Below, one piece after another: positions 55,137 through 64,000 of a stretch of DNA of 64,000 bases (positions are counted from its first letter, which is position 1; every line of letters begins with the position of its first letter). Source of the DNA: Mayamaea pseudoterrestris (taxonomy: Eukaryota; Bacillariophyta; Bacillariophyceae; Sellaphorales; Sellaphoraceae); contig BROI01000009.1 of the NCBI GenBank assembly GCA_027923505.1, forward strand, positions 930,001 through 994,000. Direction: 5' to 3'. A program made the position numbers and the translations under genes. The notes beneath the pieces are model-generated. The model made no database searches. It was not told the DNA's origin and saw only the letters and a program-made list of their open reading frames with translations.

Positions 55137-56327
55137 ATGAACGAAACGATGAATTCCTCGCTTCGACTTTCAGAAGCTCTCCATGGGGCTCTTGACGGCT
55201 TGGACGCTGACTTTCTGTCGCTTGACGATGACGACTGCGCTGCAACTATTGATTCCGTTTCCCAAGACATGTTTGACGATGACAAGCTCTGGGCTCCAAG
55301 TCGTACCATTTGCTCAGCGATTACATCATTCCCAGCATGCCATGCACCAAAGATTCCAACGAGTATTTATATCAAAGGAGGCGGAAGAGCAGCAGGAACG
55401 GGCTACGAAAATGGCGGGAACGACTTTCGAATCGAGTCATTTCCTTTCGCCGAGCAAACTACGCCAAGTCCCATATTCAGCAGTTTGATCTCCCTCATGA
55501 TGATACCAAAGAGCGAATCTGTCATTTCTAACGTTGAAATTACGGCATTTCAGTCTTCCACTGGTGATCCAACTAGGCAGTCGAGTATGGATGGATCGGC
55601 AATGATCAGGTCCTTGCCCATCCCGATTGGTTCTAAATCAGTGCCTTCGGTATCTCCACTTCCCTATTCCAGCCATTCCTTTCTACTTCATCGGCTGTGC
55701 ATGACTTACAAGGTGTCATTAGATAGCGCCAAGTTGCCTCGTTTGGTTCAGTGGACACTGGATAAAGATCCGGAATGCCTGCTCCGTCGGCATGTGTCGC
55801 TCGTAGCCAAAGCGGTGCAGGTTCCACAGACGCGTCAGAAAGGCAAGCGGCGCATCAAGGCTGCCTACCACTACCCTCTACATATGGCGTTGGCGAATCG
55901 AAATGTACCTGTTCCTGTCATACAAACTTTGTTAATGGTTGCTTTGCAGTTGAATTGCTGTGGTGGTGCGGCCGACCTTCTCACGCTCCGTGACGGTCGT
56001 TTACAGCAAACGCCCTTGATGATTCTGCTCAAGTATCGACCGCATCAAGTCAAGTTATTGGATGAGTTGATACTGGCGGCTCCAGCATCCGTCGCCCTCG
56101 CCGACCGTTGCAACGATACGGCCCTGCATGTTGCCGTTCGCCACGGAGCTGGGCTTGTCGCCATTCGCCACTTGGTCATTGTCGAGCCAAAGACTTGTTT
56201 GGCGGAGAATCGTCTCGGTGAGACGCCACTGCGAATTGCGCAACGAGTTGGGGGCATTCCTGACGGCGTTGTCAGCTTTTTGGCAGTGCGGACGCATCGG
56301 TTTCGTCTGCGGTACAGTGGCACATGA
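55137..56327 (+). CDS. Ankyrin-repeat-type protein
   Basis: From ATG at 55137 the frame is open for 396 residues. The C-terminal half looks like a set of degenerate ankyrin repeats: YPLHMALANRNVPVPVIQTLL, QTPLMILLKYRP, DTALHVAVRHGAGLVAIRHLV and ETPLRIAQRVG each follow the TPLHxA pattern at roughly 35-residue spacing. Such proteins are abundant in diatoms and bind other proteins; no partner can be named. The first ~180 residues are less convincing, because two other frames are also open over 55061-55530. The true N-terminus could differ and might include an intron. Confidence 0.7.
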   Translation: MNETMNSSLRLSEALHGALDGLDADFLSLDDDDCAATIDSVSQDMFDDDKLWAPSRTICSAITSFPACHAPKIPTSIYIKGGGRAAGTGYENGGNDFRIESFPFAEQTTPSPIFSSLISLMMIPKSESVISNVEITAFQSSTGDPTRQSSMDGSAMIRSLPIPIGSKSVPSVSPLPYSSHSFLLHRLCMTYKVSLDSAKLPRLVQWTLDKDPECLLRRHVSLVAKAVQVPQTRQKGKRRIKAAYHYPLHMALANRNVPVPVIQTLLMVALQLNCCGGAADLLTLRDGRLQQTPLMILLKYRPHQVKLLDELILAAPASVALADRCNDTALHVAVRHGAGLVAIRHLVIVEPKTCLAENRLGETPLRIAQRVGGIPDGVVSFLAVRTHRFRLRYSGT

Positions 56328-56507
56328 AGAAGTAGACGCCCTACATGTTCTAATTACTGATACGATCACCTTGCTGTCAAAATATATGTTTGGAACTATA
56401 TGAAATTACCAGTAGCATTGTGCTCGTTGCCTTGTCTTTATGTATGCTTGCTTTCCTACAGCCTCCGTCATCCTTCGACGCAACGCTTAAACCGTACTCC
56501 AACGATA

Positions 56508-59207
56508 TCACACGTTAGAGGCCCCATCTTCGGCGTCATTCGTCGCATTTTGTAGCCTTTCGCCATTGCTTGCTTCTATTGTTGTATCCGACGTTGTGGC
56601 TCTTGCTGTCGTCGTATTGGATGCTATTGCTGTTCCTTGACTATCGAGCAACGCATCGTTGAATCCAATGTTGGATTTCGAAGCCAAGATTCCGCTTACA
56701 TCCGCACTCACGTCCTGCCCTTCCACCATAGATTGCTGCTGGGAGTCGTTGTTCCCCTTGGAAGAGAATTCGTGGCCACTAGGTGCCGTTCCCAAGCCAG
56801 AAACATAAACGTTACCACCGTGTCGGCCGCGAATCTTCGGTGTGATTGTCACATTGTTCTCGGCCCTCCAGTATGCCATGTACTTTGGCACCATGACGAG
56901 CGAAAGTGCCGTAATAGGTAGAATCCAAAACAAAATCGCATATCCCATGATCTTGCCGTTTGTTGATACGTTGCGAAGAATAGCGACCAAAGGCGCTCCC
57001 ACCACTAGAATTTCGGCTTGTACGCAAAATAGGATGAAAATCCACCAACTTTCCGTGTATGCATCGTCAACATCCTTCGTCTTCCATGCCATGTATCCGG
57101 TCAACACAGTAGGAATGAACATGATCAGCGCCAATGGAACAACATAGGGAACCATATCATTCATTTGGCAACGGCCAATGGATGCGCCTGAAATCGGGTC
57201 CAGTTCAACTCGCACCCAGTAGGGTGCATCCAGCACTGTCCAGCAAGTAAGCACCACGAGCGCAGCCGACATGAGAAGCACTGCAGGCCAGAGCACATCC
57301 AAAATCTTAATCTCGCGGCGAGAAAATTGGAGTACCTTTTGCACGCGCCAAAGCTTACTGAATAGAGCAAGATAGATAATCATCAAACCCCATGTAATCA
57401 GCCAAGGCACACTGATACATGCCTTGCCAAGCTGCTCTGCAGACCATCCGTAACTCTCATCGTTGATGAAACACAAGATGGTCGATCCCAAAACTGACGT
57501 GCCAAACGCAAGGATGTAAAGAAACATCGGCTGGGCTGCCTTGACCACGCGATGCGAGCGATGCAGAAAAACCCAAACAACTGTAAACATCGAAGATATG
57601 TAAACGGTAGCCACCAAGAAGATGGACAAGCCTCTCAATTCTGGAGATAGGTAGTTTTGGTCCGGCATGTCGCGAAGTAAGGTGGGTGGAACGTTGCGGC
57701 CATCGGCAAATGTAAAATTAGCGACAGGAACCCACTGGTTTTCCATATCCGTCGCAGCCGGCATAATGGCGGCGACTGTGAAATGCTCAATAGACGTGTC
57801 CACATCACCATTAGTTTCTTCGTTCGGAAGGAGATTGAGCGCTCCCCAACTGACGGTAGTGCTATTCCGAATACCAGCGGCAAATGGATTTCCCTTGCTA
57901 AACTCAACATGGCCAGACGCTCCACTAAAGTTCGAATCTCGAATTCCGTTCTGGTGAGCAACGCCGTCCAGTGGCAAGCCGCTCTCCTGCTGTGCCAAAC
58001 AAGCTCCAATTCCAATACTCATGACAGCATCGTACATGAATCCCGATCCAATCTCCACGCGAAATCGATCGTGAAAAATCTTTGGCGGCGCACTAATGTA
58101 TCCAGCCTCGCCTCGTGAAATGGGATTCATGTCGTTCAACCGCTCAATGAAGTCTATATCAGCCGTTTCTAGCGCTTCGGCAAAGGGATCCGTGAGGTTA
58201 AAAAAGTTTCGGTATAGAAAGAGTTCAATCGCATTGATCCAGACGCTTCCGTACAAGAGTTTCACAATCTGCGGATCTGAAGTGTTCAACAACTCAGGGT
58301 CCATCAGCCCAAAAAATATATAAAAGTATTCTCCATTATTCAGTCCAACTTGATCGGCCGCTCGGGCCAGTCGCGGAACCTCCGCCAAACTGTCATCAAC
58401 TGCTATAATAATGGTTCGAAATCCCCGGTCCTTGACAAGCTGCATGGCAACAAGTTCTTCATTGCCAGGCTGATCATTGATACTGAAAATGGTATCAGCA
58501 TCTAAGTATCCTATCGTCTGGTACATCATGTTCCGTTGCAGCAGCTCCAAGGCAAGCAGCTCGCGCTGCTGTATTCCAAGATCAGTCGTCGGATACAAGA
58601 CGGCCGTAAAATTGGTTCGGTTCCATTCAACCAGATAGTCAATTGTTCGACTGGCCAGTTCATTCATGCTTGGATAAACTTGACTGGTAAATGGCTCAAA
58701 CTTGGCGCTACTGAGACGCAAATTGTAGGCTTGGTAGACAACGTGAGCATACTGATTTGCCGTGGCTTGCGCACCCAGGTCGAGGGACGGCATGTCATTG
58801 TAGGCGCCGGCAATGGCGCAGGGCTGATCCTCCTGCGCCACCAATGCTTGCGCCGCTTGGTGGTTGCGAGTGCCCGAGTCAAAGAATTTGGAATTGTTCA
58901 AGTCAAAGTAGACGGAGCAGTCGGAATAATTGGCCAGTTCAGGAACCACCGTCGAGTTGCGATCGTTAAAGTGCTGCATCGCTAATAGAGCAGCAGCCAT
59001 GTGATCAAACCCAAAGTTTGACGAAGCATCGCCACCTCGATGAAGAAATGATGTAGCGGATGTGCCACTGTGAGTCGAGGATTGAGGTGCATTAAAAGAA
59101 TGGTGAGCAAAATGGTTCAGCAGTAGATTCAAACCGAGAAAGTAACGACAAGAGATAACAAGTCGGCGATGACGAGACAAATAGTCAAACGCGCACAACC
59201 GAAACAA
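56508..59207 (-). CDS. GABA-B-like class C receptor (start uncertain)
   Basis: About 899 open codons. Residues ~60-520 resemble the periplasmic-binding-like ligand domain of class C receptors (FDHMAAALLAMQHFNDRN at its start, DQPCAIAGAYNDMPSLD shortly after). Then come seven hydrophobic spans of the 7tm_3 type, beginning LSIFLVATVYISSMFTVVWV and ending MGYAILFWILPITALSLVMV. The tail (last ~120 residues) is Ser/Thr/Gln-rich. Expected role: G-protein-coupled sensing at the plasma membrane; the ligand is unknown. The frame reaches a stop upstream without an ATG, so the initiator is probably in another exon. An ATG frame at 59244 encodes a hydrophobic signal-peptide-like stretch (LTICLVIADLLSLVV), but I could not find an in-phase splice. 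Confidence 0.85.
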   Translation of the reverse strand: MFRLCAFDYLSRHRRLVISCRYFLGLNLLLNHFAHHSFNAPQSSTHSGTSATSFLHRGGDASSNFGFDHMAAALLAMQHFNDRNSTVVPELANYSDCSVYFDLNNSKFFDSGTRNHQAAQALVAQEDQPCAIAGAYNDMPSLDLGAQATANQYAHVVYQAYNLRLSSAKFEPFTSQVYPSMNELASRTIDYLVEWNRTNFTAVLYPTTDLGIQQRELLALELLQRNMMYQTIGYLDADTIFSINDQPGNEELVAMQLVKDRGFRTIIIAVDDSLAEVPRLARAADQVGLNNGEYFYIFFGLMDPELLNTSDPQIVKLLYGSVWINAIELFLYRNFFNLTDPFAEALETADIDFIERLNDMNPISRGEAGYISAPPKIFHDRFRVEIGSGFMYDAVMSIGIGACLAQQESGLPLDGVAHQNGIRDSNFSGASGHVEFSKGNPFAAGIRNSTTVSWGALNLLPNEETNGDVDTSIEHFTVAAIMPAATDMENQWVPVANFTFADGRNVPPTLLRDMPDQNYLSPELRGLSIFLVATVYISSMFTVVWVFLHRSHRVVKAAQPMFLYILAFGTSVLGSTILCFINDESYGWSAEQLGKACISVPWLITWGLMIIYLALFSKLWRVQKVLQFSRREIKILDVLWPAVLLMSAALVVLTCWTVLDAPYWVRVELDPISGASIGRCQMNDMVPYVVPLALIMFIPTVLTGYMAWKTKDVDDAYTESWWIFILFCVQAEILVVGAPLVAILRNVSTNGKIMGYAILFWILPITALSLVMVPKYMAYWRAENNVTITPKIRGRHGGNVYVSGLGTAPSGHEFSSKGNNDSQQQSMVEGQDVSADVSGILASKSNIGFNDALLDSQGTAIASNTTTARATTSDTTIEASNGERLQNATNDAEDGASNV

Positions 59208-59811
59208 TCCAATATACGATCAACACCGAATGAAGACTTGTTCATGCGCTTTTTGCACGTAAATGAATCGTGTTCGGCAAGAGGAGAAGCTGCACTACGT
59301 AGAACCTTCTCGCTTCAAAAGGTCCTTTACTGTTCCAGGTCATATCCAGATCCTCACATTAATAAAACAAGTCCTCTTAATAAACCCGATGCAATCGTAA
59401 CTGCACAAGTAACTCACTTGTTGGTGAATGGAACGAACGTGTAAAGCGCACATAGTCCAGATTCGTTAATTTCCGCGACTGCAAATTGCACGTGAATCAG
59501 ACAGCATGATAGCAGTAATATTATAACACTCGAATATCTTAGTTTGGCATGATGAAGCATGGTAAGAGCGAACAAAACCGATTATAAAGGAGCGGCGCTC
59601 GCCATGGTGATGGGTCAAAAAGGCTCGGAGACGGCAGCCGAGACCGAAAAAGTGACTCTCGTCATCATTACGACGTACCGGTACTGGATGGCGTACGACT
59701 GCGTGAGTACCGTTACGATATAGTGAAGAATCGCTTCATCAGTTTGCTGGCGCCGCGATCGCGCCAATTCATTCAACCACGAAGACCAAATTCTCCTCAT
59801 TATCATCGAAA
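59208..59811. other. Divergent intergenic region, receptor and VAT1-like genes
   Basis: 600 bases likely containing both promoters and the missing 5' exon of the receptor. No repeat or RNA gene is seen. Confidence 0.45.
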
Positions 59812-61164
59812 ATGAAGACTCTCCTTGGAATTGATCGTTCTATTTTACAAGCAGTATGGGCAAATGTACTTTCTTGGTTTGTCAAAAGGTTTCTTCCGCA
59901 TTTAGTCCCCAAGATTCCGCAAGCCATCAGCGATTGCGACGACGATAGTCGAGAGAATCCGTTACGAAAAACCTGCTCCACAGGCACTACCAAGCAGCAG
60001 CAGCAGCAGCAGCAGCAAGAGCTCACGAAGTGCATTGTGATTGCACGTCCCGGAGGAAAGGAGCAGCTGAAGCTGATTACTCTCAAGCCTGGCATTGCAA
60101 CCTGCGGATTCAACATTGAGCAGCGTGACAAGGCATTTACGCATTCACTAGTCGGAGAGGAGGAATTGCCTTCCGATTGTATTCTACTGCGGAACCAAGC
60201 ATTTAGTGTCAACTACGCAGACTGCTGCATACGATGGGGATTGTATGAAAGTGCCAAGGAGTATGTCGGCTATCCCATTGTTCCTGGCTTTGACGTTGCA
60301 GGTGTAGTAGAGCGACTCGGATCAAAGGCTGCGGAGTATGGTTTCCACGTTGGAGATTTAGTTTATGGCTGCACCCTTTTTGGAGCGTACAGTAGTCGAG
60401 TGCTTGTGCCAGCCATGCAGTTGCGCAAGATACCCAAGTCAATTACCTTGACGCACGCTGCGGCGCTCCCCGCCGTTTCGTTGACGGCCTTGTATGCACT
60501 CTTTCTTGCTGGACATTGGCCAACACGGAGCAAGTACTCCAACAAGAGCATTCTCATTCACTCGGCTGCTGGAGGCGTTGGATCCATGCTTGTGCAAATG
60601 GCCAAGCTAGTCGGTTGCAGTCCAATTGTGGGCGTCGTTGGAAGGTCCAACAAGGTGGACGCCGCCAAGCAGCTTGGATGCGACACTGTCATTGACAAAT
60701 CGACGCAAAACCTTTGGCAAGAAGCTGAACGCGCGAGTCCAAATGGATATTCCACAATCATGGATTCTAATGGCGTTTCGACGCTCCAACAATCTTACGA
60801 CCACGTGGCCATGACGGGTCGCTTGATTGTATTTGGCTTTCACACCAACTTGCCGGTCGGTCGCGACATGCTCAGTCCACTGGAGTGGTTTCGCATGGCG
60901 AGACGAATGAGCGAGATGCCCAAGTTTGATCCAATGCACATGGGCGGACAAAACAAGTCAGTCTTGGCTTTCAACCTTTCATTCTTTGCGGAGGAACGGG
61001 AAATGCTTTCCGAGCTTTTTGACCAAGTGCAAACGTGGCTGGAGGATGGCTTGCTCCAGGTTCCTCGCGTCGTTGAAATGGAAATGCACAACATTGCCGA
61101 CGCCCACGATCTAATCCAGAGCGGAAGGAGCGTTGGCAAGATTGTCTTGTCGACGGACAGGTAG
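59812..61164 (+). CDS. VAT1-like zinc-independent MDR reductase
   Basis: A single-exon frame of 450 residues from ATG at 59812. After an N-terminal extension with a Gln run (residues ~62-69) comes a medium-chain dehydrogenase/reductase fold: ILLRNQAFSVNYADCCIRWG and YPIVPGFDVAGVVERLGS in the catalytic domain, then the NADPH-binding motif IHSAAGGVGSMLVQMA. The Cys/His zinc ligands of alcohol dehydrogenases are absent. The insert around LSPLEWFRMARRMSEMPKFDP and ALAFNLSFF-like text matches VAT-1-type proteins. A quinone oxidoreductase-like activity is expected; the substrate is unknown. Confidence 0.88.
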   Translation: MKTLLGIDRSILQAVWANVLSWFVKRFLPHLVPKIPQAISDCDDDSRENPLRKTCSTGTTKQQQQQQQQELTKCIVIARPGGKEQLKLITLKPGIATCGFNIEQRDKAFTHSLVGEEELPSDCILLRNQAFSVNYADCCIRWGLYESAKEYVGYPIVPGFDVAGVVERLGSKAAEYGFHVGDLVYGCTLFGAYSSRVLVPAMQLRKIPKSITLTHAAALPAVSLTALYALFLAGHWPTRSKYSNKSILIHSAAGGVGSMLVQMAKLVGCSPIVGVVGRSNKVDAAKQLGCDTVIDKSTQNLWQEAERASPNGYSTIMDSNGVSTLQQSYDHVAMTGRLIVFGFHTNLPVGRDMLSPLEWFRMARRMSEMPKFDPMHMGGQNKSVLAFNLSFFAEEREMLSELFDQVQTWLEDGLLQVPRVVEMEMHNIADAHDLIQSGRSVGKIVLSTDR

Positions 61165-61708
61165 CAATTCGGCCTGAAAATAAAATCAGTCCGTTCGCCA
61201 AAGTTTCGAGTATACAGTCATGGGCTGTGAAAGGTAATCCCTCGCTGGTTCGGTGTTACTATGCTTGGCAGCAGAAATAGTACAGTACGTTCTCGCACCA
61301 GCGCTCCTTGATCGCATGTTAACCCTGTCTCGGACAAATGTGCAATGGCGAGGCCCTGTAAAGGAGAAACTGTTTACGAGTTCTGTCGTCAAGAGAAGCG
61401 TGAGGATTGCGACTATGCTTGCTCATTCTCTCATCATTTTATTTCTTCGCAACAAGGTGTACCTTTGTTATAGACCGTCACCAAGCCTCTAGCGTCCGTT
61501 TCACCAGGCATCGTCACCGGCCACGCTCCATACTTTCTCAACAACTTTCTTGGATATCCAACTTTAAAGGCTTCTAAATGACTCGCTTGCTTAAAGATTC
61601 CGAGCAGCGATATCATAGATTACGTTACATTTCAGCAAATTTGTTCGTTTATCAAAATTTACCGCATTAGAGAGGGAGAAAACCAAATCAGGTAGTCCTC
61701 TTTGGCGT
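61165..61708. other. Converging 3' flanks, no gene seen
   Basis: 545 bases between the stop codons of the VAT1-like gene and the transporter. Short open frames only. Confidence 0.45.
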
Positions 61709-63532
61709 TCAAACCACTGATCCATGAAACGTTGAGTATACCGTCACGGAAGTGGTCAATATACTAATGAGTATGCCACCGACAAGTAGAATCGAAGCGA
61801 CGCATACCAGCTTTTGATCATTGAGGCGAAGTGCCAAGGTTCCTGGAATCATGTAGCCTAGAACTGATGTAGTCGTTCCACCCAGCAGTCCAAAAACAAC
61901 TGAAATGTCTGGTATCAAAATGGCGCAGCCCAGCGCAAGCCCCGTAAGCAGCAAAGTCACACAAATGTGTTGTCGAAGGTCAAACATTTCCTCATCGTCG
62001 ACACCATTCACAGGTAAAGTAGCCTCTGGCTCTTCCAAGACCAAGTCCGAAGCTGCATCGAGACTCAAGGAGCGACCAATAGTTCCGTATTGCGAACCAT
62101 TCGAGCCGGCCGACCTGTTATCGTCCGTATCATCAACGTCTGCGTCCTCCAATAGTGCTGCCGTTAGCGTTTCATTCGCTTGTTGTCTTTGCCGCTGCAT
62201 CCTCCTCGCCAGGTATCGCTTCCAAACACCAATAACGGCAATGCGAGCAGGAAAGACATTCAGCGGAAAGGCCGTAATGACGGCGGCCGCCATGCTTGCT
62301 GTTGCAAACTGCATCATGCCAGAATCATGCTTGTAGTTAACGAGAACGTTTGGTTCAATGCGATCACCAAAATCAGCGAGTGCAATGATTGAAATACTGG
62401 CATATAGTAAAAAGCAAACTGACACTGACAAATATGCAACCTTGTGCATGAGCTGCTGATTGTTATCAAGTTCCAAGTAAATGGATGGGACGTTAATCTG
62501 ACATGAAAAGGCAAACATGACGATAGGGCAAGCCTTGAGAACAGAAATAACTCCATCTGCAGGCCAAAGGTAGTCGGTCAACTTGACGATTGGAAAATCA
62601 TCGGACGTGGAGTTTCCTCCCAGATCGGTCACGTATGGACCGTACGTAACGTCCGCCACCCAAGTATCGTTCGTGTCCCATCGATCGTGACTTGTGTGAC
62701 CGTAATCGTCGTTGATCAAGTGCCACAAGGAGCAAAAGACGAGCGTCCCAATGGCAGCCACACCCGTGCCACTCGTCCATTGAAAGCTTTTCATGCGTCG
62801 AAACATGCTCAACGGCATCATCAAGGTGAGCCACACAATGAGCATGCTGGAGAGGCGCTTCCATCCCAGGGTGATGTAAAGTATATCGCCAACGGCAATG
62901 ACATAGCTCACAGAGCATCCGACGCAGAATACGACGATACATACTTCTGTCAGTTGTTTCATTCGATGCCCCAAAAAGTACGAAACCAAGCCTTCCATGG
63001 AAACGTTGGTAAAGGTCAAGCTATCAGCCGCCGTCGTTTGCGCAATCACCAATAAGCGAATCGAAACAATGGTAATGCCAGCGCTCGCTAGCAAGAGCAG
63101 CATTCCAACAATAATGCCAGCCTGCTGCATGGCAAAGGGCAAGGCCAAGACCCCAGCGCCCAAGGTGGCGCTGCAAAGATTGGCAGCCGCGCCAATGAGA
63201 ATGGACGCACGTGACGGCGTCGTCGTTAGTGGTGCGTGCGAAAATAACGTATCAGCAGCAGTGTTGAAATGAGTTGATTGTTCGCGTTCGCCATTGGCAT
63301 GACCATTTCCATTGACTAGAACGTCTAGATCTTTGTCTTGTTTCGCTCCCTCATCCTCCAATGTATACAGTGTCTCCTCCTCCATCGTGCCATTGCGATG
63401 CGTTAACTGTCCATTCATTGTCAAGGGATCCAGAGACGAAACATTTTGTGCAGGAGAGTCCAAAACTGCCCTCGCTTTTGTTATACCGTTTTTCGTGCGG
63501 TTCCTCTTGGATTTCTTCGAGTTGTTTGGCAT
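61709..63532 (-). CDS. Amino acid transporter, AAAP/SLC38 type
   Basis: A single-exon frame of 607 residues from ATG at 63532. A hydrophilic N-terminus (~110 residues) is followed by about eleven membrane spans. The first one, SILIGAAANLCSATLGAGVLALPFAMQQAG, carries the GAGVLALPFA signature of the amino acid/auxin permease superfamily (SLC38 and AVT proteins). A long acidic cytoplasmic loop (about residues 450-515, with QYGTIGRSLSL) interrupts the spans, and three hydrophobic segments follow. It probably moves neutral amino acids with Na+ or H+ at the plasma or vacuolar membrane; which of these cannot be decided from sequence. Confidence 0.92.
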   Translation of the reverse strand: MPNNSKKSKRNRTKNGITKARAVLDSPAQNVSSLDPLTMNGQLTHRNGTMEEETLYTLEDEGAKQDKDLDVLVNGNGHANGEREQSTHFNTAADTLFSHAPLTTTPSRASILIGAAANLCSATLGAGVLALPFAMQQAGIIVGMLLLLASAGITIVSIRLLVIAQTTAADSLTFTNVSMEGLVSYFLGHRMKQLTEVCIVVFCVGCSVSYVIAVGDILYITLGWKRLSSMLIVWLTLMMPLSMFRRMKSFQWTSGTGVAAIGTLVFCSLWHLINDDYGHTSHDRWDTNDTWVADVTYGPYVTDLGGNSTSDDFPIVKLTDYLWPADGVISVLKACPIVMFAFSCQINVPSIYLELDNNQQLMHKVAYLSVSVCFLLYASISIIALADFGDRIEPNVLVNYKHDSGMMQFATASMAAAVITAFPLNVFPARIAVIGVWKRYLARRMQRQRQQANETLTAALLEDADVDDTDDNRSAGSNGSQYGTIGRSLSLDAASDLVLEEPEATLPVNGVDDEEMFDLRQHICVTLLLTGLALGCAILIPDISVVFGLLGGTTTSVLGYMIPGTLALRLNDQKLVCVASILLVGGILISILTTSVTVYSTFHGSVV

Positions 63533-64000
63533 GACGAAGAAGGGAGCCGAAGGGACGAAGGGACTACCTAGTAATCTGAAACTTGTTGTGGTTCTCCGAT
63601 CCTTCTGCAGTCTCTTCTTTCAGTCAGGCCTCTATCCGTTAATGCTGCCGTCAACAGCTTACTTGCGCCCAACAATAGTGTTATACATGGAGATGAGCAA
63701 GCCGCAGCAAGGACGGTTGTTGTGGCAGTCGTCGGCGCAAAAAGCAGACGGACCACAATTTATGTCGCACTGGTGAAGAATGAGCTCGTACCGGTACTTG
63801 CATGATCGTTGAAATTGGCGTCCGTGCTTTGCATGGGTCATTCTCGGTCATGGGTCATTCTCCAAGGATCTTCGTGTCTTGCTTGGGATCTTGCGAGACG
63901 CATCAGCCATCTTCATCTTGGTCGTCTTGCTTATTGTCAAACAAGTCTTTATCTTCATCATACTGCCGACGAAGGATATTCTAGTCAACTAGCGATAAAG
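63533..64000. other. 5' flank of the transporter gene, no gene seen
   Basis: 470 bases to the window edge; probably promoter and leader of the transporter. An open frame crosses it on the plus strand but is antisense to the transporter for much of its length. Confidence 0.4.

Noticed and set aside
63312-63776. 154-codon plus-strand open frame
   Set aside because: Largely antisense to the transporter's first codons; no motif.
1-64000. tRNA or rRNA genes
   Set aside because: I looked for T-loop GGTTCGAATCC-like boxes and rRNA-like stretches and saw none convincing; a covariance search would be needed to exclude them.

Overview
The window is nuclear DNA of a photosynthetic stramenopile, most probably a diatom. 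Three things point there. Genes carry short GT-AG introns (about 65-110 bases). One CDC48 ATPase has a signal peptide plus transit-like leader, as in the ERAD-derived import machinery of red complex plastids, and a small protein has a signal peptide followed by Phe at the predicted cleavage site, as in diatom plastid preproteins. There is also a CoDi-like Ty1/copia element and a GABA-B-type receptor of the kind expanded in diatoms. I cannot name the species. Splice sites below were read from the sequence by reading frame and GT/AG signals; none was tested against transcripts.

Layout. 1-1600: tandem array of a 169-bp satellite, cut by the window edge, followed by a degenerate 50-bp repeat. 2723-5694 (-): dymeclin, whose 3' third changes frame several times. 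5925-9883 (+): P5A-type ATPase (ATP13A1/Spf1 family), divergent from dymeclin. About 10255-13050: a second, unrelated satellite with a ~356-bp period. 13407-13914 (+): small plastid-targeted membrane protein. 14329-18463 (-): large coiled-coil and polyQ protein. About 18605-24475: about 35 copies of the 169-bp satellite, filling the space between two divergent genes. 24668-29479 (+): SKI3/TTC37-like TPR protein. 29625-31871 (-): helicase-associated-domain plus CCCH zinc-finger protein. 32228-35122 (-): CDC48 with a bipartite leader. 35361-35675: 50-bp minisatellite. 36092-42294: copia-type LTR retrotransposon. 43581-46352 (+): divergent protein kinase. 46600-48036 (-): Golgi-type sulfotransferase. 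About 48150-48485: 42-bp minisatellite. 48607-49950 (+): unknown Cys-containing membrane protein. 50759-52855 (+): isocitrate lyase. 53344-54682 (-): FkbM-type methyltransferase. 55137-56327 (+): ankyrin-type protein. 56508 to about 59207 (-): GABA-B-like receptor. 59812-61164 (+): VAT1-like reductase. 61709-63532 (-): amino acid transporter.

The genes are mostly unlinked housekeeping functions: Golgi/ER membrane biology (dymeclin, P5A ATPase, sulfotransferase, FkbM enzyme), RNA decay (SKI3), plastid biogenesis (CDC48), the glyoxylate cycle (isocitrate lyase) and signalling (receptor, kinase). No gene cluster or new enzymatic system is evident.

The most unusual structure is in the repeats. 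Both long satellites carry several perfect or near-perfect inverted repeats in every monomer, so each array is effectively a long series of potential hairpins. Both show recent tandem amplification: a 480-bp duplication in which I see no differences, and an ~846-bp higher-order repeat. One array occupies almost the whole intergenic interval between two divergent genes.
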